Shown piece after piece: positions 24,201 to 36,274 of a DNA stretch of 64,000 bases. Numbering within the stretch: the stretch's first letter is position 1; the number at the start of each line of letters is the position of its first letter. The stretch is from Codonopsis lanceolata (taxonomy: Eukaryota > Streptophyta > Magnoliopsida > Asterales > Campanulaceae). Location of the stretch: the NCBI GenBank assembly GCA_013146195.2, contig CM028377.1:108106094-108170093 (forward strand). The letters run 5' to 3'. The position numbers and the translations under genes are program-made. Below the pieces are notes generated by a model. It worked only from the letters and a program-made list of their open reading frames with translations, ran no database searches and had not been told where the DNA came from.

Positions 24201-24379
24201 GCAGATCACGAGCCTTGATACGCTGATATCCTAAATCTGCTTCAGAAAGGGATCTATCCTTCCAGCCTAGACAAGAGAGGGAAAGTCTCCCTGCGGAGAT
24301 GGGCATCGCAATTTGTGTTGAGCGGTGGCAGCCTATATAAAAGGCACTATCAAGGCCTTAACTTATTATGCGTCGATTA

Positions 24380-25460
24380 GGCCAAAGCTGAGCAAATCAT
24401 GGACCAGCTGCATGGTGGTACCCGCGGGCCCCACATGAATGGCCATATGTTATCCAAGAAGATTATCCGACAGGGATACTATTAGATTACGCTTGAAATC
24501 GACTGTATTCGGTGGGTGTGACATTGCGACAAGTGCCAACGCTTCGCCAATCTGCAGCATGTGCCCCCGCATGTCCTATATAACTCCACAGCCCCCTGGC
24601 CCTTCCCAACATTGGGAATCGACGTTATAGGAAAAATTCATCCGAAGGGATCCAATGGCCACGAATACGTTCTAGTAACCGTCGATTACTTCACAAAGTG
24701 GGTGGAAGCCTCTTCCTATAAAATCCTGAATTGTCGAAAGGTGTCCGAGTTCATCCGGACCAACATAATATATCGCTACGGAGTACCTTTCGAGATAATC
24801 TCCGACAACGGCACACATTTTGAAGGGGACGTGAATCGTCTGCTCGACGAATTCAAGATCCAAAGGCATAAATCCTCCCCCTATCGACCGCAAGCCAACG
24901 GTGCCGTTAAAGCAGCCAACAAAAAACTCGGAAACATCATCAGAAAAATGGCTGACACAGGAAGAGACTGGCCAGAAAAATTGCCATTAGCCCTATGGGG
25001 CTATCGCACTTCGGTCCGCACACCCACTGGGGATACCCCTTATTCCTTGGCATATGGCATGGAGGCAGTGCTGCCTATTGAAGTTGAAATTCCATCACTA
25101 AGAGCAATGATGGAAACTGGCATAGCAAAAATTGACTGGGTCAAAGGGCGATTTGAAGAATTAGCCCTAATCGACGAACGACGCTTGCTCGCCCTAGACC
25201 ATACCCGAGCGTATCAAAGGCGCATAGCCCGAGCTTTCAATAAAAAAGTTAAAGGCCACGACATCCAAGTCGGGGACCTTGTGCATCGAGAAAAACCCCC
25301 TAGTTATGTTGATACTAGGGGAAAATGGAAATATTCATGGATGGGACCGAATATTGTCAAAGAGATCCGGTCAGGAGGTGCCGTCCTCCTCACGAACCAA
25401 GAAAGAGAAGATCTCGTTCAGCCCTTCAATCTTGACAAGCTTAAAAGGTATTATGCTTGA
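24380..25460 (+). pseudogene. Integrase (Tat) with altered catalytic residue
   Basis: An H2C2 zinc region (24400-24560, broken by stops) leads to a long open core (24561-25460). It shows GIDVIGK (first D) and IISDNGTHF (second D). The third site reads NGAVKAANK, with lysine in place of the expected glutamate. The C-terminal phrase DTPYSLAYGMEAVLP and the ending NLDKLKRYYA match Tat integrases. The E-to-K change alone would abolish strand transfer. Confidence 0.88.
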
Positions 25461-25492
25461 GCCAACTTATCTAGCAGGTGCTTCCTTCCCCA

Positions 25493-25640
25493 GCTCGCTA
25501 GGCTAAAAACCCGAAATGGCGGCCTAGGCAAAAATTAGAGCAAATAAAAAAACAATAAAAGGATAAATAAGGGCTCGCTAGGTTGAAAACCCGAAAGGGC
25601 GGCCTAGGCAAAAATTAGAGCATAAAAAAAAAAAGAAAAA
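25493..25640. repeat. Two-unit 80-bp tandem repeat after Tat pol
   Basis: GCTCGCTAGG at 25493 and 25573 opens two nearly identical units containing AAAACCCGAAA, GGCGGCCTAGGCAAAAATTAGAGC-type sequence and an A-rich tail. It lies in the untranslated stretch just after integrase. Confidence 0.9.
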
Positions 25641-25999
25641 CAATCAGGAGAAAAAGAGGATGGAAGGCATCGTTTGAATCCTCGGCATCCTACCTCCAGT
25701 CTTCAGCATGCGAGAGGCTCGACTAACAAAAGAAAAAGAAAAACCACGACAAAAATCTTACATTAAAACACTAAGATATAAAGTTACAGGTCCTAAGTTG
25801 CAACTTTGGAATGATTGCTAAAGAAATTTAGATTGTGCATTACTTGCTTATACATAATATTTTGCTACACCTACCCCCTTGTTCCCCCAAACTATTCCTT
25901 CATTTGCAGCCTAAGCCCAGGCTTGACCCATCGATTACTGCGGCGTGCGATCGCCAGACCCATATATCTCCTCTGTGAAGCCTTGAAGAACCTCTAGTC

Positions 26000-27493
26000 T
26001 CATCCGTATGAGAGCCCCCCGGAAATGTCCTCTTCCTCATTGTCGGCATCCCCATTTTCCTGGGCAGCTGTGGTACTTGGACCGGCCCCATCATTTCTAA
26101 GAGCAGTGCTCCATCTAGTCTGAGGGGGAGGGACAGCCTCCTCCAGCTCCAAAGGGTTGTGCTGCCTGCTTGCATTGCTTAGCCTGGGGGGCGCATTGCT
26201 AGGACTTGATGTGTTTGGTCCAGGAGCTGTCTGGGCACCGAGATTGTGCACCCGCCTGAATTCCTCTTGTAAGGCCTAGGGGACGACTAGCCCCGAACTA
26301 TCAATGTCCTCGCCTATTTCCATTAGGCGAGCATCTATGCCACTAGCAATGTGACGGCCCAGCAGTTGTCTCAGTCCACGCCTGATCACGCGAGACGACC
26401 CCTCAGCAGCCACCATGATCCACGACAGATACTCGTGGGAAAGGAACATATAATTAGAAAATAGATAGGCTACCTGCAGCCTATCAAAATCTCGCTGCCA
26501 CATTCCCTGGATAGTAGTACCTAGGTCCCCGTCATTTTTAGCCAACTCCAGAAATACAGGACGAGTCGAGTTAGGGATAAGCTGCTCTCTCCCAAACTGG
26601 CGCAAGATCCTATCCGCTCTGTAAAAAGAAGTCCGCTCGATACCTAGCAAGACAACCTGATTAAACTCGCGAATACATGATAAAGCGCGGATGCGCGGTG
26701 GGCGTCACCCGAACTATCCATAGAGCCCCTACAGAAAAAGCTCGGCTTTAATCATACTCAGAATGGTAGTGCAGGGAAGTATCGCGAGCCATAAAACCCC
26801 GGATCATACATAGCTCCCGGTGGTACGGGGGCCATCACGCAAAGAAAGTGCTCCTCCAGTCACATGTGGATCAAAATAGGGCTGCCGGTAGGGAATAACT
26901 CATCACCGCCTGCAAAAGCATCTAGGCCCGCCAAGGTCTCCGCTAGAATCATCGGGATAATATTCAACCGGTGATCTCGTGCTGTTGGAGTCCACGACCG
27001 CATCGATGAATGCGGGTTGGTCCACCAACAAATATCTCCCTACCGAGCGGAGAAAAGTGCGGAATGGCGACGCCTCAAGTAATCTATGTCATCCTCCACG
27101 AACTTTGTAAAGGCTCCAGGGCGAGTCAAATCAAAAGTTACTCCATTATAAAAGCCCGGAGTAGCGAGGCGGTGGTATAGAACGACTCCAAGTAATTGCC
27201 ATATCACGGACGCCTCAGATGAAGGCACGGCGATCAGGCAGGAAGGTGCCATCCCCACCATTGCACAAAACTCCTCATGGTAGGACACATCTCGTTCATA
27301 CCAAAATTAAAGAGGTGGTCTTGAGGAGACCAAAACCTGGAGGCTTCCCTCAACATGTCCCAATTAATGACAATATTTCTCCAAGATAGCAGGCACCTGT
27401 CAAAAATATGCTCAAACCAATGCATCGGCGCGGAAAGAATCCGAAATCCAAAGCACTCTCATAGATTTCTATCTCTAGCGTATGAATTCGATG
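26000..27493 (-). pseudogene. Antisense ORF of the Tat element, DUF7745/plant-mobile-domain-like
   Basis: The opposite strand to gag-pol encodes an extra protein whose N-terminus runs into the assembly gap. Pieces: 27425-27234 (FWSPQDHLFNFGMNEMCPT), then after a frameshift near 27270 27288-27040 (EEFCAMVGMAP, FTKFVEDDIDYL). The next part, 26650-26276, includes RDFDRLQVAYLF. A low-complexity acidic/proline tail lies at 26251-26000. The F-x-F-G-x-x-E-x-C-P-T signature resembles proteins annotated DUF7745, related to plant mobile domain proteins. I rely on memory for that family. Antisense extra ORFs between pol and the 3' LTR are known in Tat elements. This copy has several breaks. Confidence 0.6.
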
Positions 27494-27593
27494 NNNNNNN
27501 NNNNNNNNNNNNNNNNNNNNNNNNNNNNNNNNNNNNNNNNNNNNNNNNNNNNNNNNNNNNNNNNNNNNNNNNNNNNNNNNNNNNNNNNNNNNN
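27494..27593. other. Assembly gap (100 N)
   Basis: Exactly 100 N. Such a round number usually marks a gap of unknown size. It falls where the rest of the Tat antisense ORF and the 3' LTR should be. Confidence 0.99.
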
Positions 27594-28500
27594 GGTAATT
27601 TAGGGCATTGCCTAATTTATCTTGTCTTCACTCTCTTGGTCAAAATAGGATTTATATTGGTATGATTGTGGTAGGATTTAATTAGGATTCTCTTTTAGAT
27701 ATAGGTGATATTTTTGGTAATTAAATCTGCATAAGAGTTTAGTTATTGATGGCATCAAATTAGGAAACAAAAATCTTGTATATCTGTTGGTTTAATTTCT
27801 TTTCTAGTAGGATGTGTTGTTTTGCCTTGTATTTGCGGATTCCTTGGTGTCTTGGTTGACGACAAGTCGTTTACTGCGACCTATATAGAGAAGATCGGCG
27901 TCGAGTGCAGTACCTTGATAGGTATCTTTGAGAGTTTGGCGAGAATCGAGATCATATTCGGTTGTAGAAAAGAGATTAAATCCAAAAGTCTTGTGTGTTG
28001 AAATTGTGAGAGAATTCAACAACTCATACACGAACCTTTTTGCATACTGCTGGCTGCTTGCTTATTTAAAATCTTCGGGAACAACGCCTTGTTTTCTGGT
28101 TGTATTCAAGCTTCCGATTTGTTGTGTTTGTTTTGGAAGTTGTTCTTTGTTTTTCTTCCCACGTTTGGTCTGATAGTTTATGTGGGTTTTGTGATCTCCA
28201 AGATTCTATATCTTGTGAGATTTTTGTATGTTGTTAAGGTTCAAAAACAGTTTTGAGTTTTAATATAATTTGTTGCCTTGAGGCTTGATCTACAAGATTG
28301 ATTCTTGTAGATTGTTTTGTGTGATTTTCTGCCTTTTCTAAGTTGTTTGTTTTTTAAATCTTAAAACAATTCTTCCGCTGCAATTTTCTCGCGGAAACAC
28401 TTTCAGTTCACATTGTTCTGTCATTGTTGCAACATTCACCGCAACATTGACAAAGGCAATCATCCCCCATCGAGAATCCGTGTCATCAGCGTTCTCTCAG
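27594..28500 (+). repeat. Probable copia LTR remnant
   Basis: There is no coding frame. The end part (AATTCTTCCGCTGCAATTTT followed by CTCGCGGAAACA, near 28370-28400) resembles the 3' region of plant copia LTRs such as SIRE; compare TTTTCCGCTGCAAACTTT at 56887-56904. Neither LTR border nor a PBS could be fixed. Treat as a weak call. Confidence 0.35.
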
Positions 28501-30508
28501 TTAGCAATTATACCACAACAATCATTTCGCAAAGAGCCCAAGTGTTAACTCATATACAAGGCCTATTTTGTTTCTTAACTTGTTAACTTGTCAAAATGGG
28601 ACTCTTCAAATGGACAATTATTTCTTCTCAATTTGTTCTTTTTGCTTACAAGGTGATTCTCGATTAGTGAGCTTTGCTTTTAGCATTATTTTCAAACTTG
28701 AAATTGATTAAATTTGGTTCACCTCGCTTAACATACAATGGTCACAAGCGAGATGTTTTAGTCAATGCTTGAAAATCATGTTCATGGTTTTAAATCGGGC
28801 TTCTGTGAAACTAGGTGATGTTGAATTTGAATTTTGGATGATGCAAAACTTTTTCTAAATAAAGAGCAGCCCCTATAAGGCGAGATCAAACACACGATTT
28901 GCGCCACCTCAAAGGTACAAATCACAATTAATGTCACCTTATAGAAAATCGAAACCACTTTTTCGTACACAAATCCATTTTGACAATCAAGGTTCACCAA
29001 AAAGAGATGGAAGAAGCGTGCAAGATTCTTTGTGGCAAGTGCTAATGTATGATAACTTAGATGGATGCTACCTTCTTTCATTGATACTGTTTGACAAAAA
29101 TATAAATTCGAAGATGGTCTACGCCTCTTCTTACAAAACGACACACACTTACAAGATGAAAATATCAAAATGGATTTATCTTTTTCAAGGTGGGAGGAAA
29201 GTATTGGACCTCTGGTGAAAGGGCGGTTCTTTCTTTGATGGAATTTGGACAAATAAGCTGCCAGGACAACTTCAAAGACAAGCTCTCTCGCACATGTACC
29301 ATCCGAATTTGTTATTGTGGATGTAGCTCTTAAGCTTGCATTTGCTTAACTCCTACCGGCAAAGTTGCCATATTGATGTTGGATGAAGAAGTGCGCTCAA
29401 TTATTCGGTCTTACAACTTACCAGCGTGCACCATTTTACCGATCCAATGCGGAGTTCTCATTCACATCTTTCACTTAACTCTTTTCCAAGCATTTGTAAA
29501 TAATGGGCACGGTGACAAGTTTCCCGATTGAGCAGTCCGTATGACAAATATTTAGGGCATATCTACTCCGTTCTACTTCTGGTTTTATAAGCGGGCATTG
29601 TCATGGATGGCATTATCTCGAATAACTTTGTATGATTAAAATTTTTAGGAGAATGCTAGTGTGAGCTAGACTTCATATTTCGATTTTAGTATAGCAATAT
29701 TCAAGTGTTTGTCTTGAATTAAATGGGCTATTGTTGGCACTTTGGAAGGTATTGATACATGTGGTAATCATTCTCTTCTTCATCTATTCCTTTTCTCTCC
29801 CTCCGTGTCTATACATGCCTTAAATGAGTCATTCCTAGATTTCTATCCCTCTTGTTTTTAGTTAGCCCTCTTACATTTCGGGCTGGCGACAAGCACAAAT
29901 CTTGGACTCTCGGAAATCCATCTATTGTTCCTTTGTTGATGCCTTCTAGCGATTATATAAAATGATGTAGTAAAAGAACAGTTGATAACTTTCATAGTCT
30001 TAAAGAATGGTAGACCGGTTGGATTGAAGCTTTCAGGATCTTTTACTGTTCAATATCTTGTTAGCATGAGCAATTGTTCCACTAAGTTATATCTGATGTG
30101 TGATTCGGGTTTCGCATTCCTTTGTACAGTTTACATGGAATAGGAGATCAGGAAGTGTTGCTAATGCCTTTTCGCTTGGGGAGGAATCTCAAATATCTTT
30201 AGCAAATTTATCTGGAGGAGTTTTAGGATTTTATTAGACCGAAATGTATGTTTGCCTTGATATATAGTATAACTAAAAGATGACCTTTCACGCCTATGAG
30301 AAGGAGGCTCTCAAAGTAACAAATTTATTTTTCTCGGTGTTCTTAGATGTTTTTAATTTTTGTTTTTTGATATACTTTTACACACACATATACTTTTACA
30401 CCAACGAGCTCTAGCTCAACTGGGATTTTTTTTTATAATTATTTTTAATGCCTTGAAAGGCTACAATTATATATATATGATGCCTTTGGTATGGCTCGAA
30501 CAATTGGT
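28501..30508. other. Non-coding stretch, nothing recognised
   Basis: I found no coding frame with a recognisable domain, no terminal repeats and no RNA gene. Short ORFs here look like chance. Confidence 0.6.
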
Positions 30509-30587
30509 GCAGAGATAGGTAAACACCAACAGTTGATAACATTTGCAATAAAAAGCAGAGATAGGTAAACACCAACAGTTGATAACA
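30509..30587. repeat. 33-bp direct repeat, two copies
   Basis: The 33 bases beginning GCAGAGATAGGTAAACACCA at 30509 are repeated at 30555-30587 with a 13-bp spacer. Confidence 0.95.
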
Positions 30588-30706
30588 AGCCCCAGCATCC
30601 CACCCCCCCCCAAACAACAACAATAAATAAATATAATAAATCTCTGAAGTGCAATGGCACACTTCAATTTGAATTGAACAAGGAACTGCTATATAGTAGC
30701 ACTTAC

Positions 30707-30826
30707 CTTTCACTAGGATAGAAGTGAAGCGAGATGATGAAAGATCCGGAATGAAGCCTCTTACTCCAGTGGGTGACCTCCATTTTTTTCACTTGAACAA
30801 CACAAACATCGCCATCTTTGCTAGCC
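30707..30826 (-). other. Possible orphan exon, 120 bp
   Basis: The minus strand shows an acceptor-like TTACTTACAG before 30826 and a donor-like GTAAGTGC after 30707, with an open frame between them. The peptide includes DGDVCVVQVKKMEVTHWS. I do not recognise the protein and found no neighbouring exon. Confidence 0.2.
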
Positions 30827-30829
30827 CTG

Positions 30830-32977
30830 TAAGTAACCAGATTAAATCAAAATTTAAGTCAAACAACAGAAGATATACGAATCCACCCAAGTAAGCGAAG
30901 ATACTGTCACCACCCATCAAGGCATCAATCACATAAGGTGCATGTAAATTCCCAACCATTTACCACCATGAAAGTATAATCATGTAATGTTCATGTAAAA
31001 CCTCTACCTTGAAAATAGAAAGCAAAAGAAATGAATTTTAATTATATGCAGTCATATCTATACATGGAATCATCACCACCACTATTCTAAAGTGAGGATG
31101 ATCGTGGCTTGCTAGATAACCAGAGAACAGGCTGACTTGCGTTAACTTATCAGAAAGACTAGAATACATAAATATTTGCATTAATTATTTCAAAACGTAA
31201 AAATTAGTGAAGAAGAATATGCATCTGGTATTATAAAACTGTTGAACGTGTGCACTCCTCCAAATTCTAGATGCCTAGCAATTATCACTTACCAGCTGGC
31301 AGCTGCTGGGCGCCCATGTTTACTGTCACTGCAACTGTAAGGACAGTGGTATCTTATGTGCGATAGCATGCCCAAGTAGTCAGAAAGCTCCCCTCGCAGA
31401 TGCCCAAAGAGAAGCCAGAAGTACAACTCTGTCACAGAAGCATCAACTACTAGTATATAGTATCTACATAACAAGCAAATCCAAGCCACCAATATGAAAA
31501 TCTCAGTTAAAACTTAAAAATGTAGCAGAGTTACTTGTGCGCAGCAAGTATGACTGAACAAGGCCTCCAAATTCATCATAGTATTTTACTCCAAATTCAA
31601 AAATCAAAAGCCCTAATTTTTTAAATAATTCCAACAAATCATCAACCAAATAAAGTTAATCAACTATTCAAGTATTTAAACCCAAATTCAAAAATCAAAA
31701 GCCCTAAGTACTAGAAGAAGAGCAAACAACAAACCCACGGCACAGTCCTACAATAGAAACGTATTTAAAAACTCAGCAATCAAGACTTTTCTCATAAATG
31801 AAGTGAACAAGATTTGTCAATGAGTAATTCTTTTACTAGTTTAATGTCACAAAGAATATATAACAGCCACATTAATGGTGTCTCATCAACAAAAATAACT
31901 TGGAATGAAAGATAGGAGGAAACTACATTAATGGGGTCCAGCACAAGCAAATGCAATGCCACTGCAAGTCGTAGATACAATGACAACCACAAGATCGAAA
32001 ATTAACCTACAAATTTTATGTGAAGCAGCTGAATCAAGAAAACATTTCTGTAATATATCCAATAGTAAAACCACCATCCAGTCAGTAATTTTACCTTAAG
32101 TCCAATTGTAGCACTAGATATTTTTATTTGAAATTAGATATGATAAACACATTATCCTAAAAGCATGCACTTAGATAATATAAAAGAGTTGCATTGTTTC
32201 ACTGCAAGAAGATTTCATTAGAAGTATTAGCAGTCGCCTTGTAGGGATCAAAAGAGATTCCAACAACAGCTTGTTCATATAAACTACTTTTTATATTGTT
32301 TTATCTTCTAAAAAGATATGAGTAAAAGTATTGAAGCAACCACAAAAGAACTTCCCCTGTCATGATACATAGTTTTACTACTACAGTACTGCATTCATCA
32401 CTCTCAAATATACACTAGCTTCTTGCAAATAGTTCCCAAAACAATATAACACCTACCTGCTCCTCAACTACACTGTTTTTTTAATGCAGTAACATGTACA
32501 GAGGTCAATGAATGTATAATTATAAGATAAAATTTCAATTATAGAGTTCAGTAGTCTCCCATGTTAACATATCTACGTCTTTGTCAGCAAACTTTACTAA
32601 AGGCATGTACATCATGATTCAAATCTTTAAATCAGTTAACTTGTTAACATATCTACTTGTCTTTGTCAGTAAAGTTTACAAAAGGCATGTACGTAATAGT
32701 ATGATTCAATTCTTTAAATCAGTCAAGTTCCTCCATTTCCCATCTTTGAAGCCAAAACTTTTATGAAAATTAACTTAACCTTCTACTTGACAGAACATAC
32801 GATAACAAGCTTTAGTTGTTCTTCACTGTTGCAAATTAGGAGCAAACTTGCAAGATCAATAACAGTAACAGCTTCATTTTCAAACGAGAACTATCATACC
32901 AGAAAGGATGGGAACTGATTCTTATAAAGCATTTTCCAAATCAAAACAAATAAGAACAGAAACCAAACAATTATAAC
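30830..32977. other. Non-coding stretch, nothing recognised
   Basis: AT-rich, with no convincing gene, terminal repeats or RNA gene. Confidence 0.6.
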
Positions 32978-33322
32978 CTCGGTGGAAGGGGTTTTGATGA
33001 AGTCTTGTTCCAACATTTTGCTGAGAAATTAAAGGCAAGAGTACAAGATTGATGTTTTTCAGAATGCAAGGACTTGTCTCAAGCTTCGAGTTGCTTGCGA
33101 GAAGCTGAAGAAGGTCCTTAGTGCTAACTTAGAGGCATATTTGAATATAGAGTGCTTGATGAATGAGAAGGATGTACAAGGTTTTATGAAGAGACGAATT
33201 TGAACAGATTAGCATTCCAATATTGGAAGGCATGAAGTAGCCTTAGGAGAAGGCTCTTTCAGAGGCTCGGCTTTCGATTGACAATATTTATGCAGCGGAG
33301 GTTGTTGGTGCTCTAGGTTCCT
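32978..33322 (+). pseudogene. Hsp70-14/15 (Hsp110/SSE-type) chaperone gene fragment
   Basis: The plus strand encodes pieces of the ATPase domain of Hsp110-type chaperones: GGRGFDEVLFQHFAEKLKA (from 32978), then in another frame IDVFQNARTCLKLRVACEKL and LNIECLMNEKDVQGF. A third frame gives FEQISIPILEG and ALSEARLSIDNIYAAEVVG. The order and spacing follow the family without an intron, but two frameshifts and two extra stops break it. Only about 115 residues of a protein of about 850 are present. Hsp110 proteins are nucleotide-exchange partners of Hsp70. Here it is a dead fragment, possibly captured or retro-copied. Confidence 0.85.
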
Positions 33323-33780
33323 GCTATTATATGGGAGATGCTTGCACCCATATGGAATTTGGAATTTGCCTTCAAAACCTGATAATATTATGTTATCTCA
33401 ATCACTTTTCTATCCTTCTCAAGTGTTTTTTTCCTTGGAACTAATTCCAATTCAACTATGCTTACCACCGAAAGAAACAAAAAAAAAAACAACTCTTGCA
33501 AAGTAAAGCCTTCAATTTCAAACTGTCATAGTTGTGAAGGAAGTTCATATTGCAACTAAGTGCTGAAATTATTTTATTGGTGTAAGATTTTATTTATTCA
33601 GCAGGCGAATATAAATGAACTTTCACACCTATTATATCCATATGTAATAAAAGATTAAAACATGAATTAATCACTCCTTGTTTGGTCCCCGCTACTATAT
33701 CTTAATTAGGGGTTGAGCATGAAGGGAAACAAAAAAGGAAAGCATAAGCATGGTAGCCACAGTATGAGTAGTGGGAACAG

Positions 33781-33980
33781 AAGGCTGCAGTGTCATCCAT
33801 GAATGAAATTCAGGAGCTTAACATCAAAATCCCCTACCTAAAAACAGAAAATATGTTCATATTTAAAGTTCAATGAGATACGACTGGGAAAAGAGAAAGA
33901 ACCTTTGCAGACTTAAGCCTTCAGGGAAAAGATAAATTTAAAGGCTGCAGTGTCATCCATGAATGAAATTCAGGAGCTTA
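33781..33980. repeat. 40-bp direct repeat at the start of the GTE fragment
   Basis: The 40 bases starting AAGGCTGCAGTGTCATCCAT at 33781-33820 recur exactly at 33941-33980. The second copy runs on into the GTE reading frame and the first diverges after it. A local duplication of the exon edge is likely. Confidence 0.95.
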
Positions 33981-35810
33981 GGCAGAAGCTACTGAGTGAG
34001 CTTGAGCAGGTTAGGAGTTTAGTGCAAAAGGTTGAAAGTAAAGAAGCTGAGCTGACCATACATTCGACAGCTGTTGTTGGGGAGGAAGTAGACAATGTTC
34101 ACTCGCTACAGCATGGGAGGGAAATTGAACAGGTTAGGACTTATAGTCATTCGCAACATTTTGGTAACGATGTGATAGATAGGAGAGATTTAGTTAAGAG
34201 TTAATTTAGAAGTTGGTTTAGTAGGTAATCATCAAGATTTAAGGCCTTTTAGGCATTTAAGCGTTTCAGTTGTGGATAGCAGTCTTTTTTTTTTTTGGGG
34301 GACAAAAACACAAGACTATAGATTTCTTATATATCGTGTTAGAACACTGTCAGAACTATCTGACTGTAACAGATACATGGATGTACCTGTGTCCTTATTC
34401 AAACATGCCCTACACAATAGTACATGTTAATGGCTTCTTTGCCATATTTTCATCTTAACTTTACACAGGTTCCATGGGATTGTTACTATAGAATCAGCCT
34501 CAGTAAGCATGGATCATTGTTGACTGAATCTTCAATCATGATTAAATTCTCACTTTTGCTGGACTGATGCCTATTTATTGATTTATTGTATTCAGCTTAT
34601 CGAAGATCCCAAAGATGATTCCACTCACAGAAGCAACGCACATGACATTCATGTGTCTCCTGATACATCAAATGGTGAATTTATGGAGTCCAGTGTACGT
34701 TATTGAAGTTTTAAATATATATTTTTGAAAGAACGCAATGCCACGGAAACTCAATATGTGTGTTTAACAACAATTAACAATGTGAACTGAGGAAAAAAAA
34801 TGGAAAAATCAAACAGAGGAAGACCGAAAATTTATGATCAAGCCTTTATCTACTTGTATTTCATTTGATTTAATTCTTATATTTGTGGACATGGACATCG
34901 GAAAACCCTAAGGAATTTGTCTATTGGCAGGTACATCTCAGGAGCATCATGCATCTTATGACATCAAATAACTAATTTATTTACATAAATCTAGACATGC
35001 ATCTTTTGATTTGAAAGATTGATTGAAAGATTTTCCTGAAAGATTTGAAAGATTTTCCAAAAATCAAAACCAATTTACCAAAAGAAATTTTTGAAAAATA
35101 AAATTCTTCTTTGTAAATTTTATTTTACCCTTACAATTTTGAAAGTATGTGTGTTTAACATGAAAAGAGTTTATGATTTTATCACAAATACTTTCTTTGA
35201 GATAGTATTGGTCTATAGTCATATTTTTGATTGACCTTACCCATCTGAGATAGTATTGGTCTGCTTCTACAGCATGGCAGTAATATTGTCATTATTGAAG
35301 AAATGCTGAGAGGAGTTTTACTATGAATATCATTTGGAGTTAATTTTTTCAACTTCACGTATCATGTATCCTGTGTCCGTAGATAGGTTCATTGTCTTAG
35401 TTTTGTTTAATTCTGATACATGTCCATTTAAACAATACTCCTTTGTGGCATGGTTCGTAGGCTGTAGTTGACTGGTTCTTAATTTTCTACCATACATATC
35501 AAAAGTCAGTCTCATTTTGCAGGAACTTCGTCTAGGTTATAGTCGGTTAGCACAAAACTTTTACCAGTCTCCTAGAGAATTTGCAGAGGATGTGAGGCAG
35601 AGGATGAGGCTGACGTTTCGTAATGCTATGACTTATAATCCAAAAGGGTATGATGTTCATGTTATGGCAGAACAGTTGTCAAATATATTTGAAGAGAGAT
35701 GGGCCGTTATCGAATCGGAGTACCATCCGGACTGGGGATATGGGATGATTTATGACTTAGGATAGCAGACTCTAACTTCAAGAAAAACTCCCACCTTCAC
35801 TGCCGCTATA
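33941..35810 (+). pseudogene. GTE-type bromodomain transcription factor gene, partial
   Basis: The first piece (33950-34203) contains MNEIQELRQKLLSELEQVRS, the coiled segment that precedes the bromodomain in plant GTE proteins. The second (35517-35763) is the C-terminal half of the bromodomain: SPREFAEDV, RLTFRNAMTYNPKG, DVHVMAEQLSNIFEERW. Four extra residues (RQRM) interrupt it. After a TAG near 35763 the next codons still resemble the family (TSRKTPTF). The N-terminal half of the bromodomain, including the acetyl-lysine pocket entrance, is absent. GTE proteins bind acetylated histones. This copy cannot, and is best called a pseudogene fragment. Confidence 0.85.
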
Positions 35811-36274
35811 TAGTCAAATTTTCAATCTTCAAATCCATTCAAATAGCCAAAATCTAACTACGTAAGGAAAAATTTCAGAAAATCTCTACTACAAACATTT
35901 TAACAAAAAATTAGAACCAAAGACCGAACGGATTTTCTAACAATTTTCACTATCGTTGTCGATGTTACCAATTTGTCTCTATGGGTCCAATCTCTTGCAA
36001 CCATGCCAATTTTGATTACAGTGCTCATAAAATAAATTAAAATTAAAATTAAAAAACAGGGCTCAAAACAATTATTTACCAATGAGAACAAATAATCACA
36101 AAACCAACAATTGCAGCCCTAAGAAAGTTTCATTCATGATCGGAGAGTTCATATTCAGGCATATAAGCATATTAATTAAGGTTATCAATGGGCCACATTG
36201 TTCAGCAGGTTCATGAGTTTAAGATATTGTTCAGAAGTGAAGAGGTTATTGGTAGTGCTTTGCTTTCTTTGCTT

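Larger units (their letters stand above)
15265..27493 (+). mobile_element. Tat/Ogre-lineage Ty3-gypsy retrotransposon, decayed, 3' LTR not seen
   Basis: The order is LTR (15265-17004), PBS, long leader, gag, protease with G-patch, RT, RNase H, a second RNase H, integrase, tandem repeats and an antisense ORF. Dual RNase H, a very long leader and an antisense ORF after pol are recognised traits of the Tat lineage. The element inserted into the Athila gag, and the 5-bp flank is CTTAC (15260-15264). No second LTR is found before or after the gap. Stops and frameshifts occur in every domain. Confidence 0.9.

Noticed and set aside
31289..31492. Cysteine-rich small minus-strand frame.
   Set aside because: No homology that I recognise, no splice context, and length within chance.
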